A DNA stretch of 64,000 bases, taken from NCBI RefSeq assembly GCF_900101765.1, contig NZ_LT627735.1:744001-808000 (forward strand). The letters are read 5' to 3'. Source of the stretch: Nonlabens sp. Hel1_33_55. Lineage in GTDB: Bacteria; Bacteroidota; Bacteroidia; Flavobacteriales; Flavobacteriaceae. The notes beneath the pieces were generated by a model. That model was not told where the DNA came from. It did no database searches and was given only the letters and a program-made list of their open reading frames with translations. Positions 17,411-26,471 of this stretch are shown here, piece by piece; position 1 is the stretch's first letter; every line of letters starts with the position of its first letter. Position numbers and translations under genes: made by a program.

Positions 17411-20323
17411 ATGAAACAATTTCTACTCTCCGTTTTAATCATTCTCCCGCTGGCACTAACAGCTCAATCTTTTGAGTTTAACAACTCTGCAGATGGATGG
17501 TCAGCAAATAATGCGACACTTACTACCAATGCCAATAGCATCACGCTGACTCTTACTGCTGGTCAAAATGCTCAACTTGAGACAACAACTGCTGGAATTG
17601 ACGCCGCTGCAAATTCTATAATGGCAATTAGAATCCGAAATTCTGCAGAAACGTCTGTATTGAAAGTTAGATCAGAACGATTAGAAACTACCGGTAATCG
17701 TTTTACCCCATTTGATGTGGAACCATACAATTTCGCATACACTACCTATTTCTTTGATCTAGATAATTCTGAATGGGATAACAATGATACGCCTGGTACT
17801 ACTCAAAATAACATTGTCATACTGTTTAGAGGTCCTGGAGATACAGTCAATAGTACGGATGGTAGTGTGGAAATTGATCGTATAGCATTTATACCTAGAG
17901 CAGAGCGTGAAGACTTTACTTTTGAAACTGATGGAATAGATGAGGGATGGAATGGTCAGGCTGGGAGCGATATTTTGATATCTAATGGTGTTTTAGCTTG
18001 GGATATTAGTGAAACGACTGGTGACAATCCTCGCCTAGCACAAACAAAATTTTCCATTGATGCGTTAAATGCTCAGTACGTTCATATCGTATTGCGCAAT
18101 AATACACCTGACAATCAGTTGCGTTTGAATTTCACCAACAGTGACAGTAATAATGGAGGTCGCAATATAGCGATGGATCCAGACGATGGTTCTGGAACAC
18201 CACCCTTTCAAGTGTTGAATGATCAAGTAAGTAATAACGCAAACTGGACTGGTATAATCGATGTCTACAACTTTGTTTCTAGAGATAACACGGCTACTAA
18301 TAATAACAGTAATAAATCTGGTACAATTGAGATTGAACGAATTGTTTTTGACAATAACCCTACGCTAGAACAACCTTATATTTATACAGCTACAGGTTGG
18401 GAACCTACTGATCCTTCTGGAACAACAGTAAGTGCCGCGAGCAATATATACGTGAGAAGTAGCCTAACTCTTAGCGGTGACTTATCATTTCAAAACCTAT
18501 ATGGATCAGAGGCAGCAACCATTAATCTGGGAGCGAACACACTAAATGCAGAACGTGATATCAACATAAGAGGATCGTTGACGGCAGATGAAGGTTCCAT
18601 CTTATTAAGCGGTACAGAGCAACAATCAATCAAAACTCCCGATTTTACCTTAGAAAATTTGGAGGTAGACAATGCAGCTGGTGCGGTTTTAAATGCAAAC
18701 CTAAATTTAGATGGGGTTTTAACATTGACAAACGGTGCGTTGACCACTCAACCTAGCACAACGCCAGTTGGTGTGCTGACTTTTAAAAGTACTGAGGGTA
18801 AAAGCGCCGTGATCGACCAGGTGGTTTCAGGTAGTATTAATGGACCTGTTACTGTAGAACAGTTTTTTCCTGCTTCAACGGGCCGCGCATATAGATTTGT
18901 ATCTGCTCCTGTAAATTTTGACGGGTCTATAACTGATAATTGGCAACAAGGCGGTCTTGTGGAAGGAGAAGTAGGATTTGAACCAAACGTGGGTACCCAA
19001 ATAACTGGAGGCCCTGAATCAGAAGGCTACGATCAATCCGTGACAAACGCACCATCACTATTCACATTTGACAATTCTTACACAGTGGCTGCTGATGCAT
19101 GGCAAGCCGTAATCTCAGATAATGGTAATGATTTGAACGCAATATCTCCTCAAGCGGGAGATGCCTATAGAATTTTCATTAGAGGTGATCGTACTATTGA
19201 TCTCACTTCAAATACAGACACGCCTACGGATACAAAACTTAAAGCTCAAGGAACAATTGTGACTGGTACATACCCAGCAACTGCTATACCTCTTGCTGGA
19301 CCAGATAGGTTTGCTTTAGTAGGTAACCCTTACCAAGCAAAAATTAGTGCACAAGCACTTCTTGAAGACCCAGAAAACACAAATGTTGTTAGAACATCTT
19401 TTTGGCAATGGGATCCCACAATAGAACAATACGGTCTTTTCACTTTCGAAGGAGTATCAACGCTGCCTATGGGATCAATTTTAGATGGTGACGTAAGTCC
19501 TGGCCAGTCCTTTTTCGTTACATCTGATAATACTGGTAATGGAGAGTTAAGATTTAAGGAGACGTATAAAGTTGATGCAGGCAAGAACAATGTCAATACT
19601 AAAAACTTTGCTGTTAATTCCCAATTAACCATCAACCTTTCAACTCAGGAACAACTAGCTGCTGGAAAGGCTAATGATGTAGCCGTTGCCAGATTTGATG
19701 ATCAATTCAGTAATGATTTCAACGACGAGGATACTGCGAAGTTTTTTGCAAATACTCACAGTCTTGCTTGGGAAAATAATGGTGAATTTTATATCGTGAA
19801 TAGAGCTAGCCAACCACAAGAAGGCGATAAATTCAATTTGAATGTATTTGTGGGCGAGACCGCAGATTATGGATTTACCATCGATGTACCGGCACTGGAT
19901 AATATCAACGCGTTCTTTTATGACAATCTAGATGAAAGTTATACTGCTTTACCTTCATCTGAATCTACGCTAGTGATGAAAAATATTGATGTATCAGATG
20001 ATGAGTCAGCTGCGGCAGATAGATTTCAGGTTGTGTTTAGCAAGTCTACCTTGGGAGTTGATGACGAGTCCGCTTTCGCGAAAGCGATATCACTTTATCC
20101 AAACCCTGTAACTAATAGCAATATCTCTATTAAAGGCCTTCCTGCAAGTAATGATATTGATCTATCCCTTTATAATATATCTGGACAGTTGCTTTTTGAA
20201 AGAACCTCTCAAAATTCTTCATCACTTCAAAATCTACAATTACCCAACCTAAGCGCTGGAGTATACGTAATGAATATCACTAGTGGTGATAACGAAGCAA
20301 ATCTTAAACTAATAATCCAATAA
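17411..20323 (+). CDS. Large secreted T9SS protein with tandem beta-sandwich modules
   Basis: 970 aa. Signal peptide ends near TAQS (residue 20). Two related modules follow: about 21-165 (FEFNNSADGWSANN...EIDRIAFIP) and about 172-330 (FTFETDGIDEGWNGQ...EIERIVFDNNP). Their jelly-roll-like pattern resembles carbohydrate-binding modules. Residues 350-460 look like a beta-roll or adhesin segment (LTLSGDLSFQNLYG, LEVDNAAGAVLNANLNLDGVLTLTNGAL). A further beta-rich domain and a T9SS sorting domain (about 900-970, LYPNPVTNSNISI) complete it. It is likely a surface glycan-binding protein or adhesin. The same two modules occur in the next gene. No catalytic motif is seen. Confidence 0.75.
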   Translation: MKQFLLSVLIILPLALTAQSFEFNNSADGWSANNATLTTNANSITLTLTAGQNAQLETTTAGIDAAANSIMAIRIRNSAETSVLKVRSERLETTGNRFTPFDVEPYNFAYTTYFFDLDNSEWDNNDTPGTTQNNIVILFRGPGDTVNSTDGSVEIDRIAFIPRAEREDFTFETDGIDEGWNGQAGSDILISNGVLAWDISETTGDNPRLAQTKFSIDALNAQYVHIVLRNNTPDNQLRLNFTNSDSNNGGRNIAMDPDDGSGTPPFQVLNDQVSNNANWTGIIDVYNFVSRDNTATNNNSNKSGTIEIERIVFDNNPTLEQPYIYTATGWEPTDPSGTTVSAASNIYVRSSLTLSGDLSFQNLYGSEAATINLGANTLNAERDINIRGSLTADEGSILLSGTEQQSIKTPDFTLENLEVDNAAGAVLNANLNLDGVLTLTNGALTTQPSTTPVGVLTFKSTEGKSAVIDQVVSGSINGPVTVEQFFPASTGRAYRFVSAPVNFDGSITDNWQQGGLVEGEVGFEPNVGTQITGGPESEGYDQSVTNAPSLFTFDNSYTVAADAWQAVISDNGNDLNAISPQAGDAYRIFIRGDRTIDLTSNTDTPTDTKLKAQGTIVTGTYPATAIPLAGPDRFALVGNPYQAKISAQALLEDPENTNVVRTSFWQWDPTIEQYGLFTFEGVSTLPMGSILDGDVSPGQSFFVTSDNTGNGELRFKETYKVDAGKNNVNTKNFAVNSQLTINLSTQEQLAAGKANDVAVARFDDQFSNDFNDEDTAKFFANTHSLAWENNGEFYIVNRASQPQEGDKFNLNVFVGETADYGFTIDVPALDNINAFFYDNLDESYTALPSSESTLVMKNIDVSDDESAAADRFQVVFSKSTLGVDDESAFAKAISLYPNPVTNSNISIKGLPASNDIDLSLYNISGQLLFERTSQNSSSLQNLQLPNLSAGVYVMNITSGDNEANLKLIIQ
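20071..20086. repeat. Palindrome CGCTTTCGCGAAAGCG, copy 6
   Basis: Full palindrome just before the T9SS domain coding region, read as ESAFAKAI. Confidence 0.95.
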
Positions 20324-20340
20324 CTCAAAAATTATCAATT

Positions 20341-21534
20341 ATGAAGAAAATTACTTTAGCCCTATTATTTATGTTACCATGTGCCATGGTAGCACAAACG
20401 ACCTTTGATTTCACAAATTCCAATGAAGGATTTGAGGCCATTGAGGGTACATTGACTCCTGGAGAGACTGCGTCAATTTTAGAATTGAATACGACAGATG
20501 ATACCAATACCAGTATTGAAAATTTGAATGCTGGTATCAATTCAGATGATTCGAGCTTTGCTGTTATAACGCTTAAAAACAATTCAAATAATGAGTATTT
20601 AAGATTCAGCTACCCTAGACCTGGCGATACTGAAGGTAGAAGAGCCTTTAGAAATCAAGTCATAACTTCAAATGACTCAGAATTTCAAACTTACATCGTT
20701 GACTTGACAGGTCAATTTTATACTGGTATAGTAGATGACATACAGGTTACAATTAAATTAGACGCCAACACTAATTCTGATGCTAGTGGTGGAACTATTG
20801 AGATTGACCAGATTGAATTTACCAATAACCCTCCAACGATCGTAAGAAACGACTACGCATTTGATACTGATGGTGATGTTGAAGGCTGGAATGGTAGTGG
20901 AGGTGTAAATGCAAGTGCATCTAACGGCGCTTTAGTAGTAGATTTTACAGGAGCTAACAATAATGGTAGAATCAATCAGGATACCTACGGAATCAATGCA
21001 GATCTAGGTGATTTTCTTCACGTAGTAGTTATAAATAATTCTGCCAATGATGAAATTCGTATTTCTTATCCAAATACTGAACCAGACGGTGGGAACTTTG
21101 TTTTCAGAACAGCCCCTATCGACCCTAACTCTGCAGAAACTCAAGTCATTGATATAGACGTTTCTAGCGCAAGCTGGAGTGGTCTTGTAGAAAATTTTAG
21201 ATTACAGTTGCGAGAAAGCGGTGGTGGTACACTTCCCGCTGGTAATGCTGAAATTGATCGCATTGTCTTTGACAACAATGAAACGCTATCCTTTGATAGA
21301 ACGCAAAACTTTGTAGCTGGGCTATACCCAAATCCTGTTGTTGATGTGTTATATTTTAATACAGAGGATGTATTGAAGAGTGTTGCCATATACAACATGA
21401 ATGGTCAAAAAGTACTTGAAGTGATACCAACTAACAATTCGGTTGATGTTAGCGGACTTTCCACTGGTGTTTACATTACAACCATAGTGGATGAGAATGA
21501 TAATTCCCTAAGTAAGAAGTTCATTATTAAATAG
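20341..21534 (+). CDS. Secreted T9SS protein with the same two modules
   Basis: 397 aa. Signal peptide ends at VAQT (residue 20). Module 1 (about 21-160, FDFTNSNEGFEAIEG...EIDQIEFTNNP) and module 2 (about 170-310, YAFDTDGDVEGWNGSGG...EIDRIVFDNN) are clear relatives of the two N-terminal modules in the 17411 gene. A T9SS sorting domain follows directly (about 325-397, GLYPNPVVDVLYF). The 17-base gap between the two genes suggests one transcript, which ends at the hairpin at 21551. It is probably a glycan-binding surface protein; the role is inferred from fold and neighbours. Confidence 0.75.
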   Translation: MKKITLALLFMLPCAMVAQTTFDFTNSNEGFEAIEGTLTPGETASILELNTTDDTNTSIENLNAGINSDDSSFAVITLKNNSNNEYLRFSYPRPGDTEGRRAFRNQVITSNDSEFQTYIVDLTGQFYTGIVDDIQVTIKLDANTNSDASGGTIEIDQIEFTNNPPTIVRNDYAFDTDGDVEGWNGSGGVNASASNGALVVDFTGANNNGRINQDTYGINADLGDFLHVVVINNSANDEIRISYPNTEPDGGNFVFRTAPIDPNSAETQVIDIDVSSASWSGLVENFRLQLRESGGGTLPAGNAEIDRIVFDNNETLSFDRTQNFVAGLYPNPVVDVLYFNTEDVLKSVAIYNMNGQKVLEVIPTNNSVDVSGLSTGVYITTIVDENDNSLSKKFIIK

Positions 21535-21550
21535 TGATACTGACTCCCTA

Positions 21551-21577
21551 AACCTGAATACTTTTAGTGTTCAGGTT
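21551..21577 (+). terminator. Rho-independent terminator
   Basis: AACCTGAA (21551-21558) pairs with TTCAGGTT (21570-21577), followed by TTTAAATT, 17 bases after the T9SS gene. The rest of 21578-21896 is AT-rich and shows no gene. Confidence 0.75.
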
Positions 21578-21896
21578 TTAAATTAAGTAGGATGATATTG
21601 AAAAGTGTTTCAACTATAATCGCTAAGAAGTTGAAATTGATGTTTAAGTTGTGACTTTGATCATTGAGCACATCAAGCACTTAAATTACACTTGATTTCA
21701 CTCAAATATTTTCATTTGTAACTGTAAATACTGTGGATCCTAAGTCATCCAGAAAGTTGAACTTTTCAAATTAAAAAACATTTGAATTTTGACTTTACGC
21801 TTATTCTAGAAGACTTTCAAGTAAACCTAGATGTTTCAAAATCTTTAAACTAATTAGAACTTCCCTTTAGTGGGATATATACTTAAATCAAATATT

Positions 21897-22085
21897 ATGA
21901 ATAAAAAATTCTTACTATTACTCTTGGCAATAATGCTTACTGTGGGAACCGCAGTTGCACAAGGTGGCCCACCTGATTTTGATAATACAGATCCAGAGGC
22001 TCCCGCTGCACCAATTCCAGGATTGATACTTGTCGCTGGTGTAGCTTTGGCATTAGGAATTCGCTATAACAGGAATAACGATTAA
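21897..22085 (+). CDS. Small secreted protein with PID-CTERM-like tail
   Basis: 62 aa from the ATG at 21897. A signal peptide (MNKKFLLLLLAIMLTVGTAVAQ) is followed by an acidic, Pro-rich segment of about 15 residues (GGPPDFDNTDPEAPA), then APIPGLILVAGVALALGIRYNRNND: a Pro-Ile motif, one hydrophobic helix and a basic end. This layout matches the PID-CTERM small proteins of Bacteroidetes except that PIPG replaces PID-G. It is the last gene before the accessory region. Function is unknown; it may be a membrane-anchored peptide. Confidence 0.6.
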   Translation: MNKKFLLLLLAIMLTVGTAVAQGGPPDFDNTDPEAPAAPIPGLILVAGVALALGIRYNRNND

Positions 22086-22216
22086 ATAATCTCCAAACAA
22101 TTAGATCTTAAATTAAGATAAACTCAATCGGTTACTAAAGTAATTTTGTCATTTCGACAAATAGATTTAGGACTACTTTTGATTTTTGAGAATGTTTGCT
22201 TTAGAAAATCAATCTG

Positions 22217-22291
22217 TTTATTTGCCGATGCAGAATGTTCAAAGCTTTGATATTGCTGATGGTTCAGTACTTTAGGTGTAGCATAGGTGTA
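22217..22291 (+). other. Remnant attachment site A: mnmE-end duplicate with AGGTGTA repeats
   Basis: Read on the minus strand, 22217-22236 encodes Phe-Cys-Ile-Gly-Lys-stop, exactly the C-terminus of the intact MnmE at 62483. Two AGGTGTA repeats at 22274-22280 and 22285-22291 (11 bases apart) follow, as recombinase arm sites would. A second copy of this arrangement is at 34549-34622. The rest of the gap 22086-22625 has a small hairpin (TTTGTC/GACAAA, 22145-22161) and no gene. Confidence 0.6.
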
Positions 22292-22625
22292 CAATTTGAT
22301 ATTATAAGTGTTAACACATGATTGACATTAGTCAATACTTCATCGCGATCTATTTGCATTAAAGAACTTGTTCATCAAAATTTGTTATTTGTATATCCAC
22401 AATTATACATATTTGTAAATACATAAAACTAATTATTTTGAGCTCAATAAACTCAAGGTAAAGGTAAGATTAAAGAAGTAAAATTTAAACTGACTCATAT
22501 TTGAAAAGCTTTGACAGAACTAACTAAGCAAATTTACTGCGGCGGATTTAGCAGCTAATTTTCAAAGACTTCATGATTGGGTGAAATCATATTTTTCAAA
22601 ATTTTCATTTGAAATTGCAATTACT

Positions 22626-23711
22626 TTATAATCGCTTTCCCGCAAGAAGTACTTTAAAAAAATTAATTACCATCGATGCTCCACTTTCTGAACTACTATC
22701 CATATTTGACAAAACAATAACAGTGTATTTATCCTTGGTAAAATCCATCAATTCACAATGTACTCCATACCATCCTCCACTCTGGCCTTGTATAGTTTGA
22801 TTATAGCGTGTATCCACATCTACACCGTAACCTAGATATGTGTTTTGACCTTTAACTTTAGGCTCAAACATTAATTCAACAGTTTCAGTTTTTAGTAGCG
22901 TCCCATCTGTTAATTTTTTTGAAAAATTATATAAGTCTTCTGCGGTAGAATAGTGGAACCCACCTGGTGAGGCCTTAGACAGATAGCTGTCGTTTTTTGT
23001 AAGTATTTCTGCATCCCCAAACATTGAAGAATAACCACTTGCTTTATTTGAGATTACGTCATCAACATTGTGCTCTCTAGTATTTAACATACCAGAAGGA
23101 ATAAATACGTTATCATTGACATAATCATAATAATTTTGACCACTTACTTCTTCTATTATTAGACCAAGGATTACATAGCCAGAAGCACTATAGTTATATT
23201 GTACTCCGGGCTTTGACAATAAGGGTTCGTCTGAAAAAAGAGGAACAAAATCTGAAATAGAATCATATTTTGTATTGCTCAATTCTTCAGCATACGAAAC
23301 ATAGAAATTATTTAGTCCAGATGTGTGAGATAATAATTGATGAATCGTAACAGAATCACGCACGATTTTCTTTGGGTAGTTTGGTAGATACTTTTTTATA
23401 GGCACATTTAAATCAATTTTATCCTGTTCAAAAAGTTTTAAAGTGGCTACGGCTGTTATCATTTTTGAGATAGACGCTATATTAAATTTAGTATCAATTT
23501 TGTTTTTAACGTTATACTCTATACTAGCAAGACCGTATGCTCTTTTTTCAACTATACTATCTTTATGAGCAACAAGAATTGTTCCTGAGAATTGTTCTGG
23601 TTTTAAATCATTTAAAAAAGTCTTGATTTTTTCGGTCTTGTTTTGCCCACTGACAAAAGTATATGAAAGCAAAAAAACTAGAAGTAATAAAATATTAATG
23701 ATTCTATTCAT
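22626..23711 (-). CDS. Serine hydrolase, class C beta-lactamase/PBP-like
   Basis: 361 aa. Signal peptide 1-22. FNIASISKMITAVATLK has the S-x-x-K catalytic motif (Ser80, Lys83) of the beta-lactamase/D-Ala-D-Ala peptidase fold. LLSHTSGLNNFY and YNYSASGYVILGLIIEEVSGQ (Tyr of the Y-x-N/S motif) follow, and the third box is near QGQSGGWYGVH. Members are peptidases or esterases, rarely true beta-lactamases. It is the first of three such genes in island 1. Its DNA is visibly more AT-rich than the PUL. Likely exported; substrate unknown. Confidence 0.85.
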   Translation of the reverse strand: MNRIINILLLLVFLLSYTFVSGQNKTEKIKTFLNDLKPEQFSGTILVAHKDSIVEKRAYGLASIEYNVKNKIDTKFNIASISKMITAVATLKLFEQDKIDLNVPIKKYLPNYPKKIVRDSVTIHQLLSHTSGLNNFYVSYAEELSNTKYDSISDFVPLFSDEPLLSKPGVQYNYSASGYVILGLIIEEVSGQNYYDYVNDNVFIPSGMLNTREHNVDDVISNKASGYSSMFGDAEILTKNDSYLSKASPGGFHYSTAEDLYNFSKKLTDGTLLKTETVELMFEPKVKGQNTYLGYGVDVDTRYNQTIQGQSGGWYGVHCELMDFTKDKYTVIVLSNMDSSSESGASMVINFFKVLLAGKRL

Positions 23712-23947
23712 TTGATTTTGGTTTAGATTAGGTAGTTTTTTACTAAAAATTATTATTGGTACTGAAACCCCTGAAATTTAGTAATAAGGTTTTAGTTTTT
23801 GTTTTAAACAGCTTTTTCAGCAACTAATTATTTCAAACATATTCTTCTTATTAACTCTTTTGTGCACACTAACAGATTATCGTTAGAGTCCGATAAAGAC
23901 ATCAGAACCATAGTTACTCAAACCTATAAGCCAATTATAATGTTCAA

Positions 23948-24652
23948 TTAATTATTGAAGAATTTTTTCTTTATTTCTTTATATCTAGTGCGACCCACTG
24001 GAAGCCTATCCTCATTATTAAGTTCTATCGAGTATTGACTTCCTGTGCTTATTAAAATTGTGTTTATTTCATTCAATTTTACTAGATAAGATTTATGAGT
24101 TCTAACAAATGAGTGAGGTAACAGTTGAGATAAACTCTCTAAAGATTTATCGTGTAATTCCTTATTACCATTTATTAAAAAAACTTCGGTATAAACACCT
24201 GCTCCTTTAAAATAAATCACCTCGCTTATATCGATTAATTTAATTTCACCTCGTTTTTTTATAGCTAAAAATTTTATTTTTTCATCATCAACATAATTGC
24301 TCCTCGATATCCTATTAAATGCTTTGAAAAGTCGTATTTCATTAAACGGCTTAGGGATAAAATCAATTACTTCTAATTCAAAAGCTCTCAACGCTTGTTC
24401 TTTATTGGCAGATATTACAATTGTATGAAATTGATCCGCTGAGAGATTTTTTAAAAGATTAAAACCATCTTCACCATTTAGGTTTAGATCTAATAACACT
24501 AAATCAAACGTATAATCCTTTATTAAAGTTTTAGCATCTAATAACGACTGGGCAGAGGTAATAAATTCTAAACTATCGGAAAAGAAAGCTTTTGCCATTT
24601 TTTCAACACGATTTGCTATTCTTATTTCATCTTCTACAATTAATATTTTCAT
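23948..24652 (-). CDS. LytTR-type response regulator
   Basis: 234 aa. Receiver domain 1-120: MKILIVEDEI acidic pair, phosphoacceptor Asp55 in LVLLDLNLNGEDG, and Lys in IPKPF. LytTR DNA-binding domain 135-232: IKLIDISEVIYFKGAGVYTEVFL and HKSYLVKLNEI. It sits 2 bases after the histidine kinase gene and would act on signals from it. The 236-base gap to the serine hydrolase (23712-23947) may contain a target promoter. Confident family assignment; regulon unknown. Confidence 0.92.
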   Translation of the reverse strand: MKILIVEDEIRIANRVEKMAKAFFSDSLEFITSAQSLLDAKTLIKDYTFDLVLLDLNLNGEDGFNLLKNLSADQFHTIVISANKEQALRAFELEVIDFIPKPFNEIRLFKAFNRISRSNYVDDEKIKFLAIKKRGEIKLIDISEVIYFKGAGVYTEVFLINGNKELHDKSLESLSQLLPHSFVRTHKSYLVKLNEINTILISTGSQYSIELNNEDRLPVGRTRYKEIKKKFFNN

Positions 24653-24654
24653 AG

Positions 24655-26346
24655 CTATGGATTGATTATAATTTTATCCATCCATCCATCTTTATTTTCT
24701 TTAGAAGTAAATAACCAGCTATCTTTATAACTTTCCTTTAATCTTGCTTTTACATATTTATGTCCAGTACCCTCAAAATTTATGTTTTTCGGTTCCCTGA
24801 TTTGAGCCATTGTGCTAAAATTATATACTGTTTTTTCTTTGTCAGAGTAGATTTTTAAGTAAAAACGCATTTCATTATTACTATTAGGTTTGCAATGAGT
24901 AATACTATTTTCTAATAGTGTATGAATCACACCTGGTGGAATCTTTTGAGAAAAATTTTTATCAACACCTTCATCACTCCATATGTAATTTACTTCCTTA
25001 CGGAATCTCATTATATCAATAAGACTTTTACACAAGTTAATTTCTTTCTGTATTGGTATTAAAGCCTGATTTTCTACCTCATTTAAAATGTTAAATTCTT
25101 CAGCTAAAGCTTCAATAAACATTACACCCTTTTTAGGAGATTCTTCTATCCAATCAATTAGTGATGTCAGCGTGTTTAATAAAAAATGAGGCTGAATACT
25201 TTTCTTTAAAAGTTCTAATTTTAATCTTGAAGATTCAATAAGAGAATTTTCATAGGCTATTCTTTGCTCTTTTGCTCTTATAGATAAAATATAATACATT
25301 AGTAAGAGGACTATGGTGAAACTCACGAAAAGACTGATATCATAAATAGATATTTGATACACTACAAAACTCACAATCAGTCCAGCAAGCATCAAATAAG
25401 ATCCTTGTCTCTTTTTAGAAATCGCGTAAATGATAATTACTATTGAAGAAAGCCACATTAATTGACCCAATCTTAGATTTATCTTATCGTACTGATTGTA
25501 ATATATTATAGCAGTTACAACCAAAATACTCAAATAAGATAATGCCAATACATTTTTATTTTTTAATCTAAATTGTACTGAAAAATAGTAGGGTATTAAA
25601 AAGGCAATCAGAATATTAAGCAAACCTATAATCCTTAAACGCGTATAAAAATTAGTATAATGAATCGCTGTATAAAACTTTGAATATTCAAAAATAATTA
25701 GAATGAAAAAAAGTATGGAAGAAAGCCCAAATAGCAAATTTTCTTTATTGCTTTGATTATTTAGAAATAAAATAGAAAAATATATACCAGTAATTAAGAA
25801 ACAGCCCGCTAGTATATTAATAAACAACACCAAAAGCAGTCGCTCGTTGAGATTGTTTTGATACTCTATAACTTCTACCACAACATCTCTTTGTAAATCG
25901 TTTTCAAAGAATTGAGAGAAACGAAAAGCTAATAGATGATTTCCTTTGCTAGCTAAAGAATTTGGAATAATAAACTTTTTAAGAGTAGAGCTATCACTTT
26001 TCTCTCCTTTCTCTGCTCCTGGCTTACCGTTTGTCCCTATAAGAATTCCATCCCAATAAACTTCATAATCGCCAAAAGCACCAATTATCATTTCAAAAGG
26101 CTCAAAGCTAGAACTACTCTCGTTTAAAATAATTTTTTTCCTTGCATAAAAAATTTTATTATCTACTGGTTCGGACCAACTATTTGCCCATTTAGAATCG
26201 TTAAAATCTTTTTTTTGCCAGTCCGGATTATCACCAATTTTATATACAGTTTCTGATGTACTAAAAAGATTTTGCGTAAGATGACCTTCATCCCTTGTGC
26301 ACGAAATAAAGCATAGAAAACTTAAAATGGTTACAGTTATTTTCAT
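24655..26346 (-). CDS. LytS-type sensor histidine kinase
   Basis: 563 aa from the ATG at 26346, preferred over the one 9 bases upstream because MKITVTILSFLCFISC is a lipoprotein-like leader. Residues to about 165 form an extracytoplasmic beta-sandwich sensor (7TMR-DISMED2-like, SKWANSW...YEVYWDGILIGTNG). Seven or eight hydrophobic helices span about 170-355. The His_kinase domain follows, with the phosphoacceptor His near 387 in KKSIQPHFLLNTL, and an ATPase segment PGVIHTLLENSITHC. It pairs with the LytTR regulator directly downstream. Such pairs often sense envelope state or peptides. Confidence 0.88.
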   Translation of the reverse strand: MKITVTILSFLCFISCTRDEGHLTQNLFSTSETVYKIGDNPDWQKKDFNDSKWANSWSEPVDNKIFYARKKIILNESSSSFEPFEMIIGAFGDYEVYWDGILIGTNGKPGAEKGEKSDSSTLKKFIIPNSLASKGNHLLAFRFSQFFENDLQRDVVVEVIEYQNNLNERLLLVLFINILAGCFLITGIYFSILFLNNQSNKENLLFGLSSILFFILIIFEYSKFYTAIHYTNFYTRLRIIGLLNILIAFLIPYYFSVQFRLKNKNVLALSYLSILVVTAIIYYNQYDKINLRLGQLMWLSSIVIIIYAISKKRQGSYLMLAGLIVSFVVYQISIYDISLFVSFTIVLLLMYYILSIRAKEQRIAYENSLIESSRLKLELLKKSIQPHFLLNTLTSLIDWIEESPKKGVMFIEALAEEFNILNEVENQALIPIQKEINLCKSLIDIMRFRKEVNYIWSDEGVDKNFSQKIPPGVIHTLLENSITHCKPNSNNEMRFYLKIYSDKEKTVYNFSTMAQIREPKNINFEGTGHKYVKARLKESYKDSWLFTSKENKDGWMDKIIINP

Positions 26347-26471
26347 CCAGAACAAAAGTAATCATACTTATTTGATAGATAATGCTGTTTGAAAAGCAAT
26401 AGAGTTGTTTACAAGATTGATATAAGTTCTTGCATAGAATATCTTTTAATTTGTAATGTATATACAATATT

